Below, piece by piece: positions 1-9,230 of a stretch of DNA of 64,000 bases; within the stretch, counting starts at the first letter, position 1, and each line of letters opens with the position of its first letter. The notes beneath the pieces were generated by a model. The model did not search any database, was not told where the DNA came from, and was given only the letters and a program-made list of their open reading frames with translations. Location: positions 2,753,006-2,817,005 of the forward strand of contig NZ_CH672427.1 in NCBI RefSeq assembly GCF_000153205.1. The letters are read 5' to 3'. The DNA comes from Nitrococcus mobilis Nb-231. Its GTDB lineage: Bacteria; Pseudomonadota; Gammaproteobacteria; Nitrococcales; Nitrococcaceae. The position numbers and the translations under genes were made by a program.

Positions 1-1
1 A

Positions 2-265
2 GCGCGCGACGAACAGCCGGATCTGATTCTGATGGACATCGTAATGCCGGGCGTCAACGGTTTTCAGGCTACCCGCAAGCTCTCCAAGGATTCGGCGACC
101 GCTTCGATCCCGATCGTGATGATCTCTACCAAGGACCAAGACACCGATCAGCTCTGGGCTAAGCGCCAAGGCGCTTTGGACTACATCGTCAAGCCGGTGA
201 CCGAAGCGGAGCTGCTAGCAAAAATCGGCCCGGTACTGAAACGCAGAGGCAGCACAAATGGTTAG
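2..265 (+). CDS. pilH: PilH-like response regulator (3' part only)
   Basis: C-terminal part of a single-domain CheY-like receiver; the gene begins upstream of the window and the frame is open from base 2. The phosphoacceptor Asp lies in 'LILMDIVMPG', the switch Ser/Thr in 'MISTKD', and the conserved Lys-Pro in 'YIVKPV'. In the type IV pilus chemosensory pathway PilG and PilH are the receiver proteins phosphorylated by the ChpA/PilL kinase; PilH is the one next to pilI, which is why I choose it over PilG. It ends 8 bases inside the start of pilI, so the two are translationally coupled. No DNA-binding output domain follows the receiver. Confidence 0.85.
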   Translation, partial: ARDEQPDLILMDIVMPGVNGFQATRKLSKDSATASIPIVMISTKDQDTDQLWAKRQGALDYIVKPVTEAELLAKIGPVLKRRGSTNG

Positions 266-812
266 CCGACAGAGCGCGCCCACACACCCCTTCGAACTGC
301 TCGCCAGGCTTGAGCGGCTAGCTCGCGCGCATCGCGCCGAATCGGCGGATCGGGAAAAGAAGCGGGATGAATGGCGCGGAGTGGGATTTCGCCTCGGCGG
401 GCAGCGTTTCGTCGCGCCGTTGGGTGAAGTCGTCGAGATCCTGACGCCGCCCCGTGTCGCCCGTGTCCCGCATACCAAAAGCTGGGTATCTGGAGTCGCC
501 AACGTGCGTGGCAATCTCCTGCCGATCATGGACCTCAATGCTTATCTCGGCAAGGGTCCGATTAACCTAAATCGACTCTCGCGGGTGCTGGTCATCGAAC
601 GGGAAGCCGGTTTCACCGGTTTGTTGGTCGATGAGGTGCTAGGGATGTGTCATTTCCTCTACCCGGAGCAATGGCGGGTACTCGTCGACCCCGGCATGGA
701 GCAGGTGGCGCCTTATTTAGATGGCGTTTTGCACCGCGACGGCAGCGATTGGTTGATTTTCCGCCTGACGCGGCTGACGCAGCACCCGAAGTTTCTCAAG
801 GTGGCGGCTTGA
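258..812 (+). CDS. pilI: PilI, CheW-like adaptor of the pilus chemosensory system
   Basis: 184-residue CheW-fold protein expected to link the receptor PilJ to the histidine kinase ChpA at the inner membrane. The CheW domain occupies about residues 40-180: the typical segments 'GQRFVAPLGEVVEIL', 'SGVANVRGNLLPIMDL' and 'GLLVDEVLGM' are present. The N-terminal 38 residues are charged and probably helical. The ATG overlaps the end of pilH by 8 bases and is preceded by an AGAGGC-like ribosome binding site inside pilH. The next gene, pilJ, follows after 108 bases; that gap holds a weak inverted repeat (813-819 with 834-840). Confidence 0.9.
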   Translation: MVSRQSAPTHPFELLARLERLARAHRAESADREKKRDEWRGVGFRLGGQRFVAPLGEVVEILTPPRVARVPHTKSWVSGVANVRGNLLPIMDLNAYLGKGPINLNRLSRVLVIEREAGFTGLLVDEVLGMCHFLYPEQWRVLVDPGMEQVAPYLDGVLHRDGSDWLIFRLTRLTQHPKFLKVAA

Positions 813-920
813 ATCCAGTATTCCAATAGAGCGACTGGATGCCAAGGCGACCGATAAACGCAGTTGGCCATGACTTAATCGCATCAACGGAGCCAGCGTC
901 TTCCACGGAGGGGTAAAACC

Positions 921-2648
921 ATGAAGACGTCACTACAACCACGGCAGGCGGTAGGGCTGCGCAGGACAGCGCATATTCTCGCCGTTCTGGTTATTCTCGC
1001 GACCCTGCTGATGACCGCGAGCCTCGGTTACGTAGTCTATTACGGAAAATTTGCTCGGGAGTCCATCTCGCGGGTCGAAGCGATTCGAGTACAAGCCCAG
1101 CAGATCGTCCAGCACACGGCCGAAGCGGTCGACGGTAACGCCAAGGCCTTCGATCGGTTGCAACAGGCCAGGGACGAGCTTCAAGTTAACGTCGAGGCGC
1201 TGGCCGCGGCTAAGTCGGTCACCGATCGACAGGTCTCATCCCGGACCGTAGAGGCTTTGCACGATGTGGCTCAACCTTGGCAGAAGATGCGCGGCGAGAT
1301 CGATACCATTCTCAAGGGCCGCGATCAAGTGCTTGCTGCCGCCTCGGGTATGGGGGCTAAGAATACCCTTGCGCCCGCCCCGGAGCTGATTCAAGTGCAG
1401 CAGGCTGCGGAGGCAATTGCCGTCGGCTCCGATAAGCTTCTCGCCCGTGTTGATACGCTGGCCGGCGTCTACCGTAACCTCGAGGATGCGCGTCCGGTCA
1501 AGGGTTGGCACGGCGTGGTTTTCGGCGTGTTTGCCTTGATCCTGCTGACATTGCGGGGCGTTGTCTCCTGGCGTTTGTCCCAGAGGGAGCTGCGGGCGGC
1601 CGAGGAGGCGCGTGCGCGAGCCGACGAACAGAGCAATAAAACTCAAGCAGCTATCCGCGTCCTGCTCGACGAGATCGAAGGTCTGCGGGAAGGCGATCTT
1701 ACGGTACAGGCCTCGGTGGGTGAGGCGTTCACCGGCGCCATCGGCGATGCCTTCAACGACGCTATTGAAGAGCTGCGCGGTTTGGTGGCTACGATCAATG
1801 AGATCTCAGGAAAAGTCTCTTCCGCCGCGCAGCAGACCCAGGCGACGGCCATGCATCTAGCCGAGGCCTCCGATCACCAGGCGCACCAGATTACAGGCGC
1901 CTCGGCGGCGGTCAGCGAGATGGCGGTGTCAATCGATCAGGTCTCACGTAATGCCGAGGAGTCCTCCCAGGTCGCACAACAGGCCGTGGAGATCGCGCTC
2001 AAGGGCGCGGCTACGGTCAAACGAACCATCGCCCAGATGGATAACACCCGCGAACAGATCCAGGAGACCTCGAAGCGAATCAAGCGGCTGGGCGAGAGTT
2101 CGCAGGAAATTGGCAATATCGTCGAGTTGATCAACGATATCGCCGACCAAACCAACATCCTGGCATTGAACGCCTCGATTCAGGCGGCTATGGCAGGTGA
2201 GTCCGGTCGCGGCTTCGCTGTGGTAGCCGATGAAGTCCAGCGGCTAGCCGAACGCTCCGGTAATGCGACCAAGCAGATCGAAGGTTTGGTGAAAACCATT
2301 CAGGCGGACACCAACGAGGCGGCGATCTCGATGGAGCAGAGTACCACCGGTGTGGTCGCCGGTGCGCGCCAAGCCGAGGAGGCCGGCGATGCGTTGCACG
2401 AGATCGAGAATGTCTCTCAGCACTTGGCGGGTTTGATTCGCAGTATCTCCGAGGCGTCGCGGCAACAGGCCAATGCCGCGGGCAATATCTCCGATTCGAT
2501 GAACGTCATTCAGGAGATCACCTCCCAGACCTCGGCAGGGACTAACGAGACGGCGAGCTCGATCGGTAACCTGGCGGATCTGGCCGCGGAGCTGCGTGGT
2601 TCCGTAGCCGGCTTTAAGTTGCCCGGTCAGCGTGAGGCACAAAATTAA
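921..2648 (+). CDS. pilJ: PilJ, methyl-accepting chemotaxis receptor for twitching motility
   Basis: 575-residue transmembrane chemoreceptor. Two membrane segments are visible, about residues 18-41 and 197-215, bracketing a periplasmic sensor region of about 155 residues. A HAMP-like linker (215-290) and a long MCP signalling hairpin follow. The hairpin tip contains 'DQTNILALNASIQAAMAGE' and 'GRGFAVVADEVQRLAERS', the form characteristic of PilJ (Ile-Gln in place of Val-Glu) rather than of flagellar receptors. The ATG follows a strong GGAGGGGT site. Well-studied PilJ proteins are about 680 residues with two PilJ sensor modules; here only one module's worth of periplasmic sequence is present. 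Confidence 0.92.
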   Translation: MKTSLQPRQAVGLRRTAHILAVLVILATLLMTASLGYVVYYGKFARESISRVEAIRVQAQQIVQHTAEAVDGNAKAFDRLQQARDELQVNVEALAAAKSVTDRQVSSRTVEALHDVAQPWQKMRGEIDTILKGRDQVLAAASGMGAKNTLAPAPELIQVQQAAEAIAVGSDKLLARVDTLAGVYRNLEDARPVKGWHGVVFGVFALILLTLRGVVSWRLSQRELRAAEEARARADEQSNKTQAAIRVLLDEIEGLREGDLTVQASVGEAFTGAIGDAFNDAIEELRGLVATINEISGKVSSAAQQTQATAMHLAEASDHQAHQITGASAAVSEMAVSIDQVSRNAEESSQVAQQAVEIALKGAATVKRTIAQMDNTREQIQETSKRIKRLGESSQEIGNIVELINDIADQTNILALNASIQAAMAGESGRGFAVVADEVQRLAERSGNATKQIEGLVKTIQADTNEAAISMEQSTTGVVAGARQAEEAGDALHEIENVSQHLAGLIRSISEASRQQANAAGNISDSMNVIQEITSQTSAGTNETASSIGNLADLAAELRGSVAGFKLPGQREAQN

Positions 2649-2660
2649 GCGAGGCTTGCG

Positions 2661-2682
2661 GATATGCTTGCGTATCGTTTTT
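2661..2682 (+). terminator. Weak terminator-like stem-loop between pilJ and chpA
   Basis: A 6-bp stem (2661-2666 with 2671-2676, four-base loop) is followed one base later by five T residues. The stem is AT-rich and includes a G-T pair, so it is more likely a partial attenuator or RNA-processing site inside the operon than a full stop. It lies 13 bases after pilJ and about 100 bases before chpA. Confidence 0.3.
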
Positions 2683-2780
2683 GGTGGGGCCTATTTCCAG
2701 GTTGCGCTCAGCGCGCCTTGGCTTGTGCAGGATGACCGTCGCCGCGACGCGCGCGGGAAGCGTTAATACGCCCTGGTGAT

Positions 2781-5700
2781 GTGATCATGAATAAACAGAC
2801 TGATTTCGATTACGATTACAGCGCCCTTGGGTGGGTTAAAAATGAGCTCGATGCGACCCTGCGCCAAGCGGCCGAAGCTCTAGAATCGTGTGCCGAGAAC
2901 TCGACCGATCGCGCCGAGTTGCAGCGCTGCATCACAAGCCTGCATCAGGTGCGCGGCATACTGCAGATATTGGAGCTCCATGGCGCGGCGGCGCTCGCCG
3001 AGGAGATGGAGCAGCTCGGTCAGGCGCTGTTGGTCGACCCTTCGATGGGCGGCGAGCTGGCTCAGGAAACCCTGATGCGGGCCATCCTGCAGCTCCAGGA
3101 CTATCTGGAGCGGGTAGTGAGCGGGCAGCCGGATGCCACCATCCTGCTGCTGCCGCTGATCAACGAGCTAAGGAGCGCGCGCGGCGCTCCCATTATCGCC
3201 GAGAGCGCACTGTTTGCCCCGCATCTGAAGCTATTGTGCGAGCAGCCGGAGCAGTCGCGGTGGCCGAGAGACGGCACCGACAGCGTGACGTTAACGGCTC
3301 GTCGGATGCGCTCGTTTTATCAGCGTGGACTGTTGGCCTATCTCCGGGGGCAAGACCCAGCGAGCGGGTTGAATCAAATGCGCGAGGCCTTGCTGGCTAT
3401 GGATCAGGCCAGTCCCGATGATCGTGACGGCACTTTGTGGTGGCTTGCAGCTGGATTGATCGACGTGTTGGATGCCGGGGAACTCGTTGAGCATGCGGCC
3501 GCGGCGCGCCGTCTGCTGAGTCAAGTGGAGCACCAGTTCAAAGCGGCGCTGGAAAGCGGTGCCGGGGTCGCCATGGCCGAGGATCTATTGCGTGGCTTGC
3601 TCTACCATCTGGCTCTGGTCAGTCCGGTGACGGAGCGAGTAGCGGCAATCCAGACATTCTACGATCTTCCGAGCCTGATGGCCGAGCACGCCCGGATCAA
3701 GCAAAGTCGTGAGCGGTTGTTCGGCCCGGGTCGCGATGCCTTGGTCGGTGTAGCCCGTGCTATCTGCGAGGATCTGGCCCATGTGCAAGATACCCTCGAC
3801 CTGCATGCCCGTGGCAGCGTTCGCAATGCCGAGGATTTGACCACCACCGCCGATTCGCTGAGCCGTATTGCCGACACGCTGGGGGTCATCGGCCTGGCTG
3901 ACGCCTGCAGTTTGGTGCAGGAGCAGGCGGTGCAGGTGCGTGCGCTGCATGACGAGGGAGGTCTAGAGAATCACCGCGCTTTGCAGGTGGCCGAGGCATT
4001 GCTCTATGTAGAATCATCGCTTGCCAATCTGGTGGACGGTCGCCAGCAAGTGGGGCAGGACGACGATGATGAGGTGGGCGCCGCGCAGGGAGCGATCGAG
4101 GAGAGCGAGTATCGGCCGGTGTTCATCCAGGCCATCAGCGAGGCGATCACTGAGCTTGGCTATCTCAAAGAGTCGATTGTCCAGTTTGTCGAAAGCGGCG
4201 AACGCCAGCGTTTAGAGAGCATCGAACGGCGCTTTGGTGCTGTGCGGGGCAGCCTGATTCTGTTGGAGTTGGAGCGGGTTCCGGAGTTGATCGGGACAAC
4301 CGAGCATTGCCTGCGTGAGTGTATGCTTAGTACCGCGGAGTTCCCCTCGCCGCAGATACTTGAGGCGCTCGCCGATGCGATCACGGGTGTTGAGTATTAC
4401 CTGGAGGCAATGCGGGACGGCCGTCCGTACGGCGAGCAGGGTCTCGATGTGAGCGAGGATCGGTTGCGCTGCCTGGTTGGTTTGAGCCCGGGCTCCGGGG
4501 AAGCCTCCCAGGCGTTTGCCAGCGAGCCAGCGCCTGCCGTGGCGGAGGAGGCCCGTTCATCGCGCGCGCCCCCGGCGGTTGCCGAGCAGTCGATGTTTTT
4601 AGCGGACGCTGGTATCGACTCCTCTAAGAAACGCGGTCGAGTTGATCCAGAAGTACCGGTTTGGGGCGAACAGGTCGATCCGGAGATTCTAGAGATTTTT
4701 CTTGAGGAAGCCGACGAGGTCCTGGACACCCTGAGAGAGGTGTTTCCGCGCTGGCAGCGGGAGGTCGACGATACCGAGGCGCTGCTGACGATACGGCGTT
4801 TGTTCCATACTCTCAAGGGCAGCGGTCGGTTGGCCGGCGCGCTGTTGCTCGGTGAGCTCGCCTGGTCCGTGGAGAATCTGCTCAATCGGGTCCTCGATCA
4901 TACCTTGGAGCCCTCGTCGCAGGTATACGCTAGCGTGGCCGAGGCTTTGAGCGTGATTCCCGAACTCATCACGGAGCTGCGCGACGCCACTTCCCCAAGC
5001 TGCGATGCCCGGCACTTGATACGCAAGATTTCGATACTGAGCGAGCCCACGCGGCATAACGAGCTGGCCGATCTAACTCCTGGAGCCGCCGGTGCGGCGG
5101 AACACTCGGCCAAGACTGAGCGGGGGACTGTTCGGCAAGAGCCTGCCGTCTCAGCGCCATGTGAGCCCGGCCACGCGATGCGGGCGACGCCCGCGCGCGG
5201 TGAGTCCGCGCGAGCCGAGAGCGATGCCGAGGCACTGCGTGTGGCGAGGAGTGCGGTCGAAACGCTCGGCAAGACCGGTGACGCGCGATTGGATCCAGTC
5301 CTCTACGAGATCTTTGGCAAGGAGACCGGGGATCATCTGGGCTGCATAGAGGAGTTTTTGGCGGAGTGTGAAAAATCGAACACTGGTCAATGTCGGGTTG
5401 CCGAGCGTCTTGCGCGCTCGTTGCATACTTTGACGGGCAGTGCGCGGATGGCGCAGGTCGGTCCCATAGCCCAGGTGGGCCGCGAGCTCGAGGAGCTCGT
5501 CTCCAGCCGCTATGCCGAGGGCCGCGCATTGGATGCCCCCGATCAAGCCGTGCTCAAACGGGGGGCGCGGGTGATACGGGCGGTCGTCGAAGCCCTGGGT
5601 CGAGAGGGGGCGGAACTGCCCGATGTCTCGGAGCTGGTGCGGGACATTGGGACCCGTAGGGCCGCCCTGCCCAAGTCGGCTGCCAAGCACGAGGATCGGT

Positions 5701-8597
5701 ACGAGGCTGAATCATCATTGGCGCCTCCCGGGGCGGATGCGCTCGAAGCTCAGCCGATTGACGCGAATGAACCGGTGCCGAAAGGAGCGTCGGCAGCGCC
5801 GGCGCCCCCGCCCGTCCATCCCAGTCCCGAGGCGGCACGAGCACATACCCCGGGCCCTGTCTTCAGCCCCGTGAAACAGTCGGTAGAAGACGCGGAGTTG
5901 GTGCAGATCTTCCTCGAGGAAGCCGACGATATTCTGCGTTTTCTCGAAGGTGCAGTGGAGCGTTGGGAGGCAGCACCGGAGGATGAGGCTCGGGTGGCCG
6001 AACTGCACCGCTCGTTGCATACCCTAAAGGGGGGGGCACGGCTGGCTGGCTTCGAGGGCATCGGTCATCTCTGCCATGCGTTGGAAAGCGTGCTCGGTGA
6101 TGTGGGAGCGCAGCGGGTACCTGCCGACGATAGGTTTTTTGATCTGCTCCACGCCAGCTTGGACCGACTGACCGATTTGCTGGAACAAGCCCATGGCGGC
6201 GAGCGCTCGTCGACACCGCAGGGGTTGATCGCACGGATCGAGGATCTGCGTGGCACCGGTGTCCCGCTGTCAGCGCCCCGCGGCGACCCGAACCGTGAAT
6301 TGGTGGAGGTTTTTTTACAAGAGTCTGCCGATATCCTTGCCAACACGGAGACGTTGCTCTACGACTGGCGCCAGAATCCAGAAGCGTTTACCGGCGTGCC
6401 TGAGCTGCAGCGGGCCTTGTATACCCTCAAAGGGGGGGCCCGGATGGCGGGGTTCAAGCCGATCGCCGACCTCAGTCAAGGATTGGAGACCCTGCTCGAG
6501 GCGGTCGCAGAAGGCAAAGCTGAATTCGGTGAAGCACTGTTCGATGGATTGGAAAGCGCCAATGACCATCTGATGACTCTGCGTAGTACGGCTCTCAACG
6601 GGGCCTCTTTGCCTGACGTGCAGCAAGTGTTGGAGGGCCTTGCTCATTTACATCCAGGCGAGCGTGCAGTGGCCGCTGTCGAGCGGGCTGCGGGAGACAC
6701 TGCACCGGCGGTGGACGAGGCCGAACAAGACAGCAGTCATGCGCCGCGCCGCCAGCCCGATCAGGTCCGGGTCCATTCCCAGCTGCTGGACAGCCTGGTC
6801 AATCTAGCTGGTGAAGTCAGTATCTATCGCAGCCGGTTAGAGCAGCAGGGGGGCGATATTGTATTCAATCTGGCGGAGCTGGGGCAGACAGTGGCCCGTC
6901 TGCGTGAGCAGCTCCGTGCCTTGGAGATCGAGACCGAAGCCCAGATTCTCTATCGCTTCGAGCGCGAGCATGGCCCAACTGATCCAGGGAGTTTCGATCC
7001 CCTAGAGCTGGATCGCTTCTCGCGAATCCAAGAGCTCTCCCGCGCACTGAGCGAGAGCGTTAACGATCTCACCAATATCCAGGGCAGTCTGAACAACCTC
7101 AACCGCGAGAGTGAGACCCTGTTGCTGCAGCAGTCACGCGTGAATACCGAGCTACAGGACGGTCTCATGCACACTCGGATGGTGCCCTTCGCCAATTTGG
7201 TACCGCGCATGCGCCGGGTGGTGCGCCAAGCCTGTGAGGAACTCGGCAAGCGGGCCCAGCTCAAGGTTTTCGGAGCCCAGGGAGAGATGGACCGTACTGT
7301 GCTCGAGCGTCTTATCCCACCATTGGAGCACATGTTGCGCAATGCTGTGGCGCATGGAATCGAGGCCCCTGCCGTACGCGGCAGTTTTGGCAAAGCCGAG
7401 CTCGGCACGATTTGCGTAGCTTTGGAGCGCGAGGGAGCCGATGTCACGATCCGGGTCAGTGATGACGGCGCTGGCCTGAATCTGAATGCCATCCGCAGCA
7501 AGGCCATCAGCCAGGGGTTGATGAGTGAAGGATCGATGCTCTCCGATAAAGAGATCATGCAGTTCGTGCTCGAACCCGGGTTCAGCACGGCCGAGAAAGT
7601 AACGCAAATTGCGGGGCGCGGTGTTGGTCTGGATGTGGTCAACGCCGAGATCAAGCAGTTTGGCCGCAGCCTCGAGATCGACTCGGAGCTGGGTGTGGGG
7701 ACTCAATTCACCGCCCGTATGCCTTTCACTTTAGCACTCAACCAGGCATTACTCTGCCAAACGGGCGAAGAAGTCTACGCGATTCCGCTCTCCAGCATCG
7801 AGGGGGTGGTACGCGTGGGACAAGACGAGCTGCGCGATATTTACACCAGCGCAGACAATGGTTTTTATTCTTATGCTGGCGCGCGTTACGAGGTTCGCAG
7901 TTTGGCTGTCATGCTGGGTGTCGGTGATGGTCGTCCGCCGCCCGAACGGCCACGAGTGCCGCTGATTCTGGTTCAGGCCGGAGATCATCGCACCGCTCTG
8001 CAGGTGGATGCTCTGTTAGGTCGGCGCGAGATAGTGGTCAAATCCGCCGGTCTGCAGATCAGTCGGGTGCCGGGGCTGCTCGGTGCCACGATATTGGCTG
8101 ACGGCCGCGTGGTTTTCATCCTCGATGTCGGCGCTCTGGCTCGCTATGACATCGGCTCAAGCGATGAGGACGAGGCCGATGAGTGGCCCATTGCGGCTAT
8201 GCCCTCGCGCCGGAAGCGCCCGTGGGTGATGGTGGTTGACGACTCGATCACCATGCGCAAGGTGGCGACTCGGCTCCTGCAACGCAATGAGATCGATGTG
8301 ATCACGGCCAAAGACGGAGTCGATGCCGTAGCCGCGCTGCAGGACGTGGTCCCCGATGCAATGCTACTCGATATCGAGATGCCGCGGATGGATGGTTACG
8401 AACTGGCCACTCATATGCGCAATGACGAGCGCCTGCGCGCGGTGCCGATCATCGTCATTACCTCCCGCACCGGCGATAAGCACCGGTTAAAGGCCACGGA
8501 GATCGGCGTGGATCGCTATCTTGGCAAACCCTACCAGGAAAGCGAACTGTTGGCGGCTTTGCACGAGCTGCTGACCCCGACCCAGTCACACGCATAG
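2781..8597 (+). CDS. chpA: ChpA/PilL hybrid histidine kinase with multiple Hpt domains
   Basis: 1938-residue CheA-type kinase of the Pil-Chp system. In order: an N-terminal degenerate Hpt-like bundle (His near residue 55), a second bundle with no His (about 440-505), Hpt domains with His676, His882 and His1080, and a fifth repeat in which the phosphoacceptor is Tyr1214 ('ALYTLKGGARMAGF'). Then come a dimerisation region (~1330), a HATPase domain (N-box near 1518, 'DDGAGL', 'GRGVGLDVV'), a CheW domain (~1650-1790), and a C-terminal receiver with Asp1864 and the Lys-Pro pair. Pro/Ala-rich linkers separate the Hpt units. The P. aeruginosa ChpA is longer and has more phosphotransfer modules. The GTG at 2781 or the ATG at 2787 could start it. 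Two G tracts (6029-6036, 6432-6438) encode the Lys-Gly-Gly of two repeats. Confidence 0.93.
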   Translation: MIMNKQTDFDYDYSALGWVKNELDATLRQAAEALESCAENSTDRAELQRCITSLHQVRGILQILELHGAAALAEEMEQLGQALLVDPSMGGELAQETLMRAILQLQDYLERVVSGQPDATILLLPLINELRSARGAPIIAESALFAPHLKLLCEQPEQSRWPRDGTDSVTLTARRMRSFYQRGLLAYLRGQDPASGLNQMREALLAMDQASPDDRDGTLWWLAAGLIDVLDAGELVEHAAAARRLLSQVEHQFKAALESGAGVAMAEDLLRGLLYHLALVSPVTERVAAIQTFYDLPSLMAEHARIKQSRERLFGPGRDALVGVARAICEDLAHVQDTLDLHARGSVRNAEDLTTTADSLSRIADTLGVIGLADACSLVQEQAVQVRALHDEGGLENHRALQVAEALLYVESSLANLVDGRQQVGQDDDDEVGAAQGAIEESEYRPVFIQAISEAITELGYLKESIVQFVESGERQRLESIERRFGAVRGSLILLELERVPELIGTTEHCLRECMLSTAEFPSPQILEALADAITGVEYYLEAMRDGRPYGEQGLDVSEDRLRCLVGLSPGSGEASQAFASEPAPAVAEEARSSRAPPAVAEQSMFLADAGIDSSKKRGRVDPEVPVWGEQVDPEILEIFLEEADEVLDTLREVFPRWQREVDDTEALLTIRRLFHTLKGSGRLAGALLLGELAWSVENLLNRVLDHTLEPSSQVYASVAEALSVIPELITELRDATSPSCDARHLIRKISILSEPTRHNELADLTPGAAGAAEHSAKTERGTVRQEPAVSAPCEPGHAMRATPARGESARAESDAEALRVARSAVETLGKTGDARLDPVLYEIFGKETGDHLGCIEEFLAECEKSNTGQCRVAERLARSLHTLTGSARMAQVGPIAQVGRELEELVSSRYAEGRALDAPDQAVLKRGARVIRAVVEALGREGAELPDVSELVRDIGTRRAALPKSAAKHEDRYEAESSLAPPGADALEAQPIDANEPVPKGASAAPAPPPVHPSPEAARAHTPGPVFSPVKQSVEDAELVQIFLEEADDILRFLEGAVERWEAAPEDEARVAELHRSLHTLKGGARLAGFEGIGHLCHALESVLGDVGAQRVPADDRFFDLLHASLDRLTDLLEQAHGGERSSTPQGLIARIEDLRGTGVPLSAPRGDPNRELVEVFLQESADILANTETLLYDWRQNPEAFTGVPELQRALYTLKGGARMAGFKPIADLSQGLETLLEAVAEGKAEFGEALFDGLESANDHLMTLRSTALNGASLPDVQQVLEGLAHLHPGERAVAAVERAAGDTAPAVDEAEQDSSHAPRRQPDQVRVHSQLLDSLVNLAGEVSIYRSRLEQQGGDIVFNLAELGQTVARLREQLRALEIETEAQILYRFEREHGPTDPGSFDPLELDRFSRIQELSRALSESVNDLTNIQGSLNNLNRESETLLLQQSRVNTELQDGLMHTRMVPFANLVPRMRRVVRQACEELGKRAQLKVFGAQGEMDRTVLERLIPPLEHMLRNAVAHGIEAPAVRGSFGKAELGTICVALEREGADVTIRVSDDGAGLNLNAIRSKAISQGLMSEGSMLSDKEIMQFVLEPGFSTAEKVTQIAGRGVGLDVVNAEIKQFGRSLEIDSELGVGTQFTARMPFTLALNQALLCQTGEEVYAIPLSSIEGVVRVGQDELRDIYTSADNGFYSYAGARYEVRSLAVMLGVGDGRPPPERPRVPLILVQAGDHRTALQVDALLGRREIVVKSAGLQISRVPGLLGATILADGRVVFILDVGALARYDIGSSDEDEADEWPIAAMPSRRKRPWVMVVDDSITMRKVATRLLQRNEIDVITAKDGVDAVAALQDVVPDAMLLDIEMPRMDGYELATHMRNDERLRAVPIIVITSRTGDKHRLKATEIGVDRYLGKPYQESELLAALHELLTPTQSHA

Positions 8598-8614
8598 GCC
8601 GCAAGGAGCAGGAA

Positions 8615-9088
8615 ATGGCGCATTCCCAGGTCGAGAGCATTCGCTGCCTGCTGATTCCGGTTGTCGAACATAATTTGTTATTGCCGGCCGGTGTAGTGGC
8701 CGAAGTCGTTGACTATCAGGAGCCTGACCCCCTTCCCGATCATCTCGCCGATCAGGAATGGTTGCTTGGTTTCGCAGGTTGGCGTGATCAAAAAGTACCA
8801 TTGATTTCCATGGAGGCGGTGATGACCGGCGAGCGTGCCGCGCCAAGCATCCGGGCCCGGATTATCGTTTTAAAGGGATTAGGTCAGCGATCACAGTTGC
8901 CGTATTTCGGTATGCTGACGCGGGAGTTGCCGCGGTTGACCACCCTCTCCGAACCGACCGTTGAGCGTTTAGACGAGTTTGCGCCGCAACCGGGAATTCA
9001 CTGCCAAGTGCTTGCTGGAGGCGAGCCGGCGTTGCTGCCGGACCTCGAGGAGATCGAATCGCAGATGCATACAGTTTTGTTCGGCTGA
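8615..9088 (+). CDS. chpC: ChpC-like CheW-domain protein
   Basis: 157-residue single CheW-fold protein 17 bases after chpA with a good AAGGAGCAGG site. It has the CheW pattern of an opening strand with 'LLIPVVEHNLLLPAGVVAEVV', a central 'WLLGFAGWRDQKVPLISME' and a late 'FGMLTRELPRLTTL' segment. In P. aeruginosa a second CheW protein, ChpC, lies downstream of chpA and is thought to feed extra receptor input to the kinase; position and fold support the same here. It diverges from PilI, so it is unlikely to be a simple duplicate. Name by position and fold only. Confidence 0.7.
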   Translation: MAHSQVESIRCLLIPVVEHNLLLPAGVVAEVVDYQEPDPLPDHLADQEWLLGFAGWRDQKVPLISMEAVMTGERAAPSIRARIIVLKGLGQRSQLPYFGMLTRELPRLTTLSEPTVERLDEFAPQPGIHCQVLAGGEPALLPDLEEIESQMHTVLFG

Positions 9089-9124
9089 GCTCCTCAGTCA
9101 CTTGCGTTTTGGGCGGGGCACTAC

Positions 9125-9138
9125 CCTAGCGCTAGGGG
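9125..9138. repeat. 14-bp perfect palindrome between chpC-like and ahcY
   Basis: CCCTAGCGCTAGGG is self-complementary. It lies in the 196-base space between two convergent genes, 37 bases past the stop of the chpC-like gene. No T tract follows on either strand, so it does not look like a terminator; a protein-binding site or chance are both possible. Confidence 0.35.
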
Positions 9139-9230
9139 ATGACTCGAACGGGTGGGATGATCTGCTCGGTTCGGTCTTAACCTGAGCTACCGCTGCGGTG
9201 TGCTTGTTACGGAGTCGCGTCATTTTACCC

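Noticed and set aside
4397..5529. Long minus-strand frames opposite chpA and other high-GC genes
   Set aside because: Antisense shadows of well-supported genes; composition is Arg/Ser-rich and there are no start signals.
9138..9195. tRNA-like pieces on the minus strand (GGTAGCTCAG and GTTCGAGTC, spaced roughly as D- and T-arms)
   Set aside because: Neither the D-stem nor the T-stem pairs and no acceptor stem can be drawn; at best a decayed fragment, more likely chance.
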